Source: Roseiarcus sp963820775 (GTDB lineage: Bacteria > Pseudomonadota > Alphaproteobacteria > Rhizobiales > Beijerinckiaceae). From it: a stretch of 64,000 nt of DNA. The DNA lies in assembly GCA_963820775.1 (NCBI GenBank), contig CAWGBF010000015.1, forward strand, positions 1,178,001 through 1,242,000, given 5' to 3'. The position numbers and the translations under genes are program-made. This document shows positions 57,942-64,000 of this stretch, piece by piece; the stretch's first letter is position 1; the number at the start of each line of letters is the position of its first letter. The notes beneath the pieces were generated by a model that did no database searches, was not told the DNA's origin, and saw only the letters and a program-made list of their open reading frames with translations.

Positions 57942-58985
57942 CTAAAAGGCCTTTGGTTGAGGCTTGAACGGGTTTAACGCGAAGCTGAGGTTTACGCGCC
58001 GCTGTCGCCGCATCGCGATTCCGATCGCGCCGAAGCCCACGATCATCAGCGCCCAGCTCGCCGGTTCGGGGACGGCGGACGGCGAGGATGGCGTCGTGTC
58101 CTCCGGCAGGCCGATCTCAAGGGTGTAGAGCTTGGCGAGTTCCGGGTCGGCGATCGAGATAATCGGGTCGATATAGGCTTCCGCGATCCCGGTGTAAGGA
58201 AAACCCGCGTTGTAGATATAATAGCCGGAATTTCCTGCGTCGGCCGCGGCGTCGAGGATCACCCGGCCGCTATATTGACTATAATTCGGAAGAACGTCGA
58301 TGACCGTATCGATGGCAGCCGACGGCTCGGCATTACCGAAGGTCTCAGTGAAACGCTCCGAGGAAGGGCCTGGCTGCTGTTCGTAGTCCACGGTGATCCT
58401 GGACCAGGCCTGGGCGAAGCCGTTGATGCTGTCCGTCTGCGCGCCGGCCGCGCCCGTGATGCTGATCGGCACCGGGTCGGTTGTCGCCGGCCCGCTTAGC
58501 CAGAAATAAAAGGTCAATGAGGCATAGGCATGTGCGCCCGTCTGGTTGGAATCGGCATTGACGATCACGGTGCCGCCATCGTCATTGGATGTATGGCTTC
58601 TCGCATCGGTAAAATAATCCTGCCCCACGACTTTATGTGTGCTGTAATCCACAACCTGTCTTGTGTAATGGGCTCCCACGCCTAAATCCGTGGGATACAG
58701 ATCGGAAATTTCGCCATAGCCGCTGCCCTGGCTACGACTGCTGCCCGGCGCTTCGGGACTTCCGTCGCCTTCGGCCGACACTTGCGCGGTGTAAGTTGGC
58801 GCCGGCAGGGTCTTGGTCGTGGCCAGGGCCGCGCCGGGGCAGATGATCGCGAGGATAGCCGCCCCCGTTGCGAGGAGCGATCCGCGCTTGGACGGCAGGG
58901 CGCCGATGATCGTGTGACCCTCCCTCCCGCCGCGCGCCAGCTCGTCCTGGCTCCGTCGATCGATTTGGTGATGTCCCGTCATCAT
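57942..58985 (-). CDS. PEP-CTERM sorting-domain protein
   Basis: A 347-residue exported protein with a signal peptide (about 30-57, SLLATGAAILAIICPGAALA) and a C-terminal VPEPASWALMIVGFGAIGIA followed by RRQRR, the classical PEP-CTERM signal. The tail after the basic stretch (NLSFALNPFKPQPKAF) is longer than usual. The mature part is beta-rich with Ser, Thr and Asn and no recognised catalytic domain. An exosortase would be needed to process it; none is here. ATG 58985 with AAGGGG upstream is chosen over the open frame to 59063. Confidence 0.85.
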   Translation of the reverse strand: MMTGHHQIDRRSQDELARGGREGHTIIGALPSKRGSLLATGAAILAIICPGAALATTKTLPAPTYTAQVSAEGDGSPEAPGSSRSQGSGYGEISDLYPTDLGVGAHYTRQVVDYSTHKVVGQDYFTDARSHTSNDDGGTVIVNADSNQTGAHAYASLTFYFWLSGPATTDPVPISITGAAGAQTDSINGFAQAWSRITVDYEQQPGPSSERFTETFGNAEPSAAIDTVIDVLPNYSQYSGRVILDAAADAGNSGYYIYNAGFPYTGIAEAYIDPIISIADPELAKLYTLEIGLPEDTTPSSPSAVPEPASWALMIVGFGAIGIAMRRQRRVNLSFALNPFKPQPKAF

Positions 58986-59320
58986 CCGCACCCCTTCATT
59001 GTTAGCGCTGTTAACAGATAGACCCCGACCCGGCTTGCCTCTCCAGAGGAGTAGTCTTTCCACGCGGCAGATTTATTCCCTGCGGCGGAAAAAAATTTTT
59101 CCGGCGCCGCGAAAAGGATTTGCCGGAGGGCGTCGGGCCTCGACGACAAGGGCTCCGGCGGGCCGAGCCTTGCGCTTCCTTCCGATACACAGAAAATAAC
59201 ATAAATATTCCCTTTTCAAGAAGTCAATGATAGAGTGGCGGATGGTCAGAACAGTCCGCCGAAGGGCGGATCGCGATCCATTGGTCGGCCCTCAGGAGGT
59301 GGGACGCGTGCTCGAGAGGA
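58986..59320. other. non-coding region upstream of the PEP-CTERM gene
   Basis: No gene. CGGAAAAAAATTTTTCCG at about 59085-59103 is a near-perfect palindrome within a wider GC-rich arm. An A/T-rich tract at 59190-59230 is a likely promoter area. Confidence 0.4.
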
Positions 59321-59321
59321 G

Positions 59322-59502
59322 GGCGAAACGAAAAAATCGCGCTAAGTGTTGAAAACAAACAACCCCGTGCGCACGGCGAAACGAAATGGAGGTTAAATCC
59401 TTGAAAACAAACAATCCCGCGAAATCACTGATTCAACGTCTATAATGATTTCAAGGACATACGACATGCCCCGCGAAACGGTTCATTTCGCCAAGCGAAA
59501 TG
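59322..59502 (+). repeat. tandem repeat of period about 53 nt, and a hairpin
   Basis: GGCGAAACGAAA occurs at 59322-59333 and 59375-59386; TTGAAAACAAACAA at 59349-59362 and 59401-59414. The two units have a spacing of 53 and 52 nt. Further on, CATTTCGC (59484-59491) and GCGAAATG (59495-59502) form a perfect 8-bp hairpin. The whole stretch is non-coding and differs in base composition from its neighbours. Confidence 0.7.
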
Positions 59503-59750
59503 AGCGTTTTTCGTTTTGGCCATTTTGCGGCTTCTTCCAGACCGAGCGGAATGGCCCAGGGGGAGCGTGTCGTCGGCCCTCGGCGAATCAGAGCGAGCTG
59601 CAAATTGCGGCGAAAAAGTTGCGCAAAAGAGCAGCCAAGGTATTGGAATTCATTAGCCAGCGTAATCTTGTGCGCGGGCGCGCATCTGGTCGCTGGCGAC
59701 CGGTTCGGCGCCTCCGGGACGATGGCGGTTCGGTCAGGTGGAGCGATGCT

Positions 59751-60209
59751 CTACGGGTGGCCGGCCGGGCCTCGATCGACGCCCGGATCTCCGCCAGCGG
59801 CGGCGACCCCCAGCCGGCCAAGATAATACGCCCAGCCCTTAGCATGGCCTTCGCGCTCATAAGCGTTGGGAAGTCCGGTATGAGTCATGCGGACAAGCGT
59901 GCCGCCGTTCCGCTCCAACAGGTCGATTTCGACCAGGCTCGACCCCGGCGGCACATTCGCATCGTTGTCCCAGCCGAAGCTATAGGCGAGGCGATGGACT
60001 GGGACGACCTCGCGGAATTGACCGCGCGCGGTGCGACCCGGCCGCCCTGCGATGTCCTTGACCAGATAGAGCCCGCCGCGATGAGCGTCCGTGTCCGCTT
60101 CCGCGCCCATCCAGCTCAGGATCTTTTGCGGATCGGTCAGAAAGGCGAAGACGGTGGCGGGCGGAGCCGCAATCTGGGTCTCGCGGCGGACCACAAGCAA
60201 TTCATCCAT
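59751..60209 (-). CDS. SRPBCC/AHSA1 family protein
   Basis: A 152-residue START-fold protein starting MDELLVVRRETQIAAPPATV at ATG 60209, with AGGAGAGG upstream. Further signature segments are LTDPQKILSWMGAEAD, EVVPVHRLAYSFGWD and GWAYYLGRLGVAAAGGDP. It is of the polyketide cyclase/activator-of-Hsp90 type that binds hydrophobic ligands. The longer reading frame to 60914 is a shadow of the cyclase gene. The gap 59503-59750 has no feature. Confidence 0.85.
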   Translation of the reverse strand: MDELLVVRRETQIAAPPATVFAFLTDPQKILSWMGAEADTDAHRGGLYLVKDIAGRPGRTARGQFREVVPVHRLAYSFGWDNDANVPPGSSLVEIDLLERNGGTLVRMTHTGLPNAYEREGHAKGWAYYLGRLGVAAAGGDPGVDRGPAGHP

Positions 60210-60405
60210 GCGCCTCTCCTGAAAGTGAAAACTCATTCCCGCCTTACAGACGCGCGCGCAGCCGCCAAATCGACAGGCGCCGATCGCGATCATCTCTTGG
60301 CCTTCCAAGAAAGGAGAGCCGAGGCGCGTTGAGGCCAATATGAGCCGAGGTTCCCGGAAGGTAAACCGTTTGGTTGAATAATTGATCGGGCGGCGCAACC
60401 GAAAC

Positions 60406-61569
60406 ATGCGGCCGAGAGACAGCAAAAGCTCAAAGGCTGATGACAAGGAGGGCAAGTCCAGCCGATATCGATCCATGCAGCTCAGTTCGACCCTCGCCTG
60501 GCTGGTTGACTTGGCCGCCGAGACGCCGAGTTCCGAACGGTTTCTGGCGAACCTCGGCCAGCGCCTGATCAAGGATGGCGCGCCGCTCGCCGGCGGAGCC
60601 CTGACGCTGGCCTCGCCCCACCCTCTCATCGCCCGGCGCACCTGGCTGTGGCGTGCCGAGAGCAATGAGGTGATCGAGGCGCTGGGGTTTGTCGCCGGAG
60701 CGCATTCGGCCGTATCGGCGGATCGTCCGCCGGGCGAAGCCGGCCGGCGCTGGCTTGCGGGCCTTGGCGGCGGCCCCGTGCACGAAGACGCCATCGAGCC
60801 GAGGCCCGACGGGCCGAGGCTCGGCTGGGTGGGCCAGCATCCCTTCACGCCCGACGAGGCCGACCGCCTGCGCGAGGCCGCCCGCTTCGCCGCCGCGCCG
60901 CTCGCCGCGCTCACCGCCCGCGCAACACTGAATGCGGCGCTCGAGGCCTATCTCGGCCGGCGTAGCGCCGCGCGGGTGCTGGCCGGTCCATTGCGGCGCG
61001 GAATCGGCGAGACCATCGAGGCCGCGCTCCTGTTCGCCGACCTGCGCGGCTTTACCGCGCTTTCCGAGGGCAGTCCGCCCGCCGCGGTCATCTCGGCGCT
61101 CGACGCCTGGTTCGACCGCATCGCAGGTTCCGTGCACGCGTTCGGCGGCGAAGTGCTCAAATTCATGGGCGACGGCGTGCTGGCGATCTTTCCGGTCGTG
61201 GGCGGGTCGCCAGGCAACGCCTGCGAGACCGCGCTCAAGGCCGTCGCCGCCGCCCGGAGCGGCATGGCGCATCTCGACGAGGCGCGGCGCAGGGATGGGC
61301 GGCCGCCGCTGCCGTTTGGTGTTGCCCTGCATCTTGGCGAGATGCTGTGGGGCAATATCGGCGCCGCCGACCGGCTCGATTTCACCGCCATCGGCCCGGC
61401 CGTCAATCTGGTCAGCCGGCTCGAGGGTTTATGCCGGCCGCTCGACCGGGCGGTCCTCATCTCAGGCGCCTTCGCCGCCGAGACCGCGGCGCCGCTGATC
61501 CCGCTCGGGACCCACGCCCTGCGCGGCATCGCCGCCCCATGCGCGGTGTTCACCGTGGCGGAGAGCTAA
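60406..61569 (+). CDS. class III adenylate cyclase
   Basis: A 387-residue protein with an N-terminal half of unknown sensor type and a C-terminal class III cyclase. Metal Asp residues are in LLFADLRGFTALSEG and KFMGDGVLAIFP; the adenine-specific Lys is in GGEVLKFMGDG and the Asp in RLDFTAIGPAVNLVSRLEGL, which also contains the transition-state Asn and Arg. All catalytic residues are present, so cAMP formation is likely. The start is uncertain (TTG 60382, ATG 60406, ATG 60475). It is divergent from the SRPBCC gene. The target of cAMP here is unknown. Confidence 0.87.
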   Translation: MRPRDSKSSKADDKEGKSSRYRSMQLSSTLAWLVDLAAETPSSERFLANLGQRLIKDGAPLAGGALTLASPHPLIARRTWLWRAESNEVIEALGFVAGAHSAVSADRPPGEAGRRWLAGLGGGPVHEDAIEPRPDGPRLGWVGQHPFTPDEADRLREAARFAAAPLAALTARATLNAALEAYLGRRSAARVLAGPLRRGIGETIEAALLFADLRGFTALSEGSPPAAVISALDAWFDRIAGSVHAFGGEVLKFMGDGVLAIFPVVGGSPGNACETALKAVAAARSGMAHLDEARRRDGRPPLPFGVALHLGEMLWGNIGAADRLDFTAIGPAVNLVSRLEGLCRPLDRAVLISGAFAAETAAPLIPLGTHALRGIAAPCAVFTVAES

Positions 61570-61950
61570 GCCCTCAAGCAACGGTCGGCGCTCTCAAGCG
61601 AGCGGTTGGGCAAATCTGCGCAACGAGAGGCCAGACGATTGGATAAATCGGGTCGATTAAAGCGACCGGTCGCGACCGACTGCGTTGGGCTCGCTTGTCC
61701 CCAGCATCGTCGCCTCGCCCAACGGCGCGGGATTGCTCGAAACGCGCCATTGGGCGAAATTACCTGGCGGCTCCGCACGTATCGGGGGAACGCGGGGTAG
61801 GGATGCAGCGCTCGGCGGATTGGCCGCACTGACGGCGATAACCGGTGCGTTCTGAGGATTGAACAATTGATCGCCGCTTTGTTGTCCTATAACGACTTCA
61901 GAGCTTTCCTTGGCCGCCAGAGCCTGGGGCCGACAACTCCGGGGGGAAAT
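61570..61950. other. gene-free stretch
   Basis: No convincing frame in either strand and no clear repeat. The frame that runs through from 61867 is open but its first 28 residues have no supported start. Confidence 0.35.
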
Positions 61951-62580
61951 ATGGCCGACTTTGCCTCTTGGCTGCGCGCGCAAGCTAATCCGGATCCCGA
62001 TACGGCCGCTTTGCGGGCCTTCGCCGATCCACGCGCGGATTGGCCGTGGTGGACAAACAGTCTGAATGATTACGTCGGTGTCATCCAGGCGGCGAACCCG
62101 CCCAACAAGGACAACCTCATCTCCGCCGTCAGCGTGAACTACGGTCGGTGGCAGACAGGGGAGGCGCGGCCCGGAGGTCTTCTGGTCACGCTCACCAGTC
62201 ATCTCGGAGCGTTGCTCCTTGCTTTGTTCGGTGTGGTTGTCGCCGTCGCGATCTTCTATGGGCTTTTCTTCAACCCGAGATTTTTCGAGTTGATGGCTCA
62301 GGTCAATCAGGCGCGGGGACTGATCACGTTCCTCTTCGCTTTCGCGACCATCGCGATCATTCTCCTGGTCGCTATCACAACATTTTGGATGCCCAAGGAC
62401 GAGGTGCAGGTCCGCTTCGAAAAAGCCAAGGACCTTTTGACAATCCTGATAGGAGTCATGGGCACGATTCTCGGGTTCTATTTCGGGACCGTCAGTTCCA
62501 GCCCCCCAGCTGCGACGCCCAGCCCATCCTCCCTTTCCGCGCCGGCCGATCAGCCCGCCGGCGGAGGCGCCTCCCACTGA
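61951..62580 (+). CDS. membrane protein with a YozE-like N-terminus
   Basis: A 209-residue protein. Its first 55 residues (ADFASWLRAQANPDPDTAAL, ADPRADWPWWTN, LNDYVGVIQA) resemble the YozE SAM-like fold. Two helices follow (about 107-130 and 141-165) and one near the C-terminus (about 175-190), then a Pro/Ser/Ala tail. YozE proteins are usually small and soluble, so the fusion to a membrane part is unusual. GGGGGAAAT directly before ATG 61951 supports the start. Function unknown. Confidence 0.62.
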   Translation: MADFASWLRAQANPDPDTAALRAFADPRADWPWWTNSLNDYVGVIQAANPPNKDNLISAVSVNYGRWQTGEARPGGLLVTLTSHLGALLLALFGVVVAVAIFYGLFFNPRFFELMAQVNQARGLITFLFAFATIAIILLVAITTFWMPKDEVQVRFEKAKDLLTILIGVMGTILGFYFGTVSSSPPAATPSPSSLSAPADQPAGGGASH

Positions 62581-62773
62581 GTTGAACGGTCTTCTCTACG
62601 CATGCCAGCCGCAGGGGCGGGCAGGCGCGGCGACAAGCTCCCGCAGGAGCATGCGCAGCGCGCTCCTTTTCCATACCCCATCGGGCGCTACACGCGACCC
62701 TCCTTGCTCGCATTTGGCAGACATCGAGACAGGACGCCAAAGCGCGTCCGCAGGGCAGCCAGGCCCATCGGCC

Positions 62774-63427
62774 TCACAGCACAACGACGGGCGTTCCCTT
62801 CGCGACCCGCCCATAAAGATCGATCACGTCGGAATCGAGCATCCGGATGCATCCGGACGACACGGCCTTGCCGATGGAGCTCGGATCATTGGTCCCGTGG
62901 ATGCGGAACAACGTGTCCTTCTTTCCCTGAAACAGATAGAGCGCCCGCGCGCCGAGCGGATTCTCCATGCCGCCGTCCATATGCACCGGCAGCTCCCGCT
63001 GCCGGGCCAACATTTCCGGCGGCGGCGTCCATCCGGGCCAGAACGACTTTCGGCCGACCTCCGCTTCGCCCTTCCAGGCGAAGCCCTGGCGCCCGACGCC
63101 GATCCCGTATTGCAGCGCCCGCCCGCCGCCCTCCGAGAGGTAGAGCTTGCGTTCATGCGTGTTGATGGTGACCGTGCCCGCCGGTTGGCCCGTCGGGTCA
63201 TTCACCTCCTTGCGGGTGGTGCGGGTCATGTCGACTTCGTTGTCGAAGCCGCCCGGAGTTGAGTAGTTCGGATCCGCGTCCGGCGGCAGGAAGGTCTGTG
63301 GATTGGGCGGGGGCGACGCCCCGGGCAAGTTCAACGGAAAATTGAATAGCGATTGGGCCGACGCCTCGGTGGTCGCGACGCCCACGCTCGCAAGGCTGAT
63401 CAGGATAAGAGTTCGCGCACCAAGCAT
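62774..63427 (-). CDS. L,D-transpeptidase (YkuD domain)
   Basis: A 217-residue exported transpeptidase that forms 3-3 peptidoglycan crosslinks or anchors proteins. It has a signal peptide (TLILISLASVGVATTEASA), then the YkuD domain: TVTINTHERKLYLSEGGG, YGIGVGRQGFAWKGEAEVG, and the active site HGTNDPSSIGKAVSSGCIRM with catalytic His and Cys. It is of the ErfK/YbiS/YnhG type common in alphaproteobacteria. A GlcG gene begins 157 nt away divergently. Confidence 0.93.
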   Translation of the reverse strand: MLGARTLILISLASVGVATTEASAQSLFNFPLNLPGASPPPNPQTFLPPDADPNYSTPGGFDNEVDMTRTTRKEVNDPTGQPAGTVTINTHERKLYLSEGGGRALQYGIGVGRQGFAWKGEAEVGRKSFWPGWTPPPEMLARQRELPVHMDGGMENPLGARALYLFQGKKDTLFRIHGTNDPSSIGKAVSSGCIRMLDSDVIDLYGRVAKGTPVVVL

Positions 63428-63584
63428 AAGTTACCCGCCGCTCCAACCGCTCCGAAATTGCGTCTTTGAGGAAAGCTAAGTCGGATCGGTGATTTCGTAA
63501 AGCGCCGCCATGATCCCAATGTGTCCTTGCCGAGCGGCGACGCGGGGCGCAATAATCCCGTTGGGGCATTCGGGAGGAACGATC

Positions 63585-64000
63585 ATGGCGCTTCGGCTGC
63601 GTGCGGCGATGTTGACCGCATTTCTTGGCTTCTCAAGCGCGGCAGGCGCGCAGCAGACCAATCCCCTCGACGTCATCCCCGACAAGATGCCATTCAACAT
63701 CCCCTATGGCGCGCCGATTTCATTGGCTCGCGCTCAGGCTGCGATCGCCGCGGCCATTGCGGAGGCCGAGAAACACGGCTGGGCGCTCGATGTCGCCCTC
63801 GTCGACCCCGGGGCAAACCTTCTCGCTTTCGCGCGCATGGACGGCGCCCAGCTCGGCTCGATCGCCGTCTCCGAGCACAAGGCGCGCGCATCGGCCAAGT
63901 TCCGTCGCCCGACCAAAGCCTTCGAAGAGGCGATTCAGAAAGGCGATACGCGCGTCTTGACGATCGACGACGTCATGGGCTCGCGCGGCGGCATTCCGCT
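63585..64000 (+). CDS. GlcG/HbpS family exported protein (3' part outside window)
   Basis: The first 138 residues of a DUF336 protein. A signal peptide (RLRAAMLTAFLGFSSAAGAQQ) precedes the domain, visible as ISLARAQAAIAAAIAEAEKHG, WALDVALVDPGANLLAFARM, and AVSEHKARASAKFRRPTKAF. GGGAGGAA lies 7 nt before ATG 63585. It is exported, unlike the cytosolic copy at 42363. Family members bind heme or related cofactors in the periplasm. The C-terminal segment is cut off at the window end. Confidence 0.87.
   Translation, partial: MALRLRAAMLTAFLGFSSAAGAQQTNPLDVIPDKMPFNIPYGAPISLARAQAAIAAAIAEAEKHGWALDVALVDPGANLLAFARMDGAQLGSIAVSEHKARASAKFRRPTKAFEEAIQKGDTRVLTIDDVMGSRGGIP

Noticed and set aside
59445..60332. 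295-residue plus-strand ORF
   Set aside because: Overlaps the SRPBCC gene in antisense and starts inside the repeat region; no protein-like features.

Overview
This is a GC-rich, gene-dense chromosomal window from an alphaproteobacterium, most likely of the order Hyphomicrobiales (Rhizobiales). Three observations point there. A HiPIP gene carries tandem iron-control elements of the Irr type. The gene orders proS-lolC-lolD, gppA/ppx-rlmE and rluC-atp12 are of the alphaproteobacterial kind. Palindromic repeats of the sort common in rhizobial genomes are scattered through the window. A Beijerinckiaceae-like host is possible but not proven. No rRNA, tRNA or CRISPR array was recognised.

Layout. 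0-4.6 kb: a cut-off TerC gene, a frameshifted PHB-depolymerase-like esterase, a Flp pilin, and a coupled isomerase/SDR pair. 4.8-16.9 kb: slipin, methyltransferase, amidohydrolase, aldo/keto reductase, clpS, a DUF2306 protein, a PEP-CTERM-type protein, an MFS pump, DUF4436, a class II aldolase, rlmE and a Ppx/GppA phosphatase. 17.1-18.25 kb: an IS630-family insertion sequence. 18.3-24.4 kb: DUF192, a double cold-shock protein, rpoZ with its terminator, a BrnT/BrnA toxin-antitoxin pair, a cysteine desulfurase, an alpha/beta hydrolase and RNase D. 24.4-27.4 kb: a structured repeat locus, then a broken STAND-type NTPase (DUF4062-like, NB-ARC, TPR). 27.5-31.1 kb: lolD, lolC and proS.

31.3-39.8 kb: an ArsR/AHSA1 regulator pair with its operator, a thioredoxin-2, an orphan bufferin-type peptide, an acyl-CoA synthetase, a second copy of the structured repeat, a GST, der and a YfgM-like protein. 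39.9-47.6 kb: a c-heme secreted protein, enoyl-CoA hydratase, GlcG and an ABM monooxygenase, the Irr-controlled HiPIP, a frameshifted ridA and the propionyl-CoA carboxylase alpha chain. 47.8-54.3 kb: an LTXXQ protein, a 45-residue basic protein, the carboxylase beta chain and a 1155-residue autotransporter with a polyglycine hinge. 54.4-64 kb: ATP12, an RluA-family synthase, an eRF1-like protein, a GST, a PEP-CTERM protein, a repeat-rich gap, an SRPBCC protein, an adenylate cyclase, a YozE-like membrane protein, an L,D-transpeptidase and a second GlcG protein cut by the window end.

How the genes relate. Most are housekeeping or stress functions in short operons. Propionyl-CoA carboxylase is split into pccA and pccB about 4 kb apart on the same strand. 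The accessory content is concentrated at the IS630 copy, BrnTA, the STAND gene and the two repeat loci. The most unusual signal is this pair of intergenic loci at 24.5 and 35.1 kb. They share a nearly identical core of about 45 nt. Each is preceded by a different set of short iterated units ending in a perfect inverted copy, so the arm sequence differs between loci while the architecture is kept. Five or six apparent single-base frameshifts (esterase, IS630, STAND gene twice, ridA) mean that the genes concerned may be decaying or that the assembly has indel errors.
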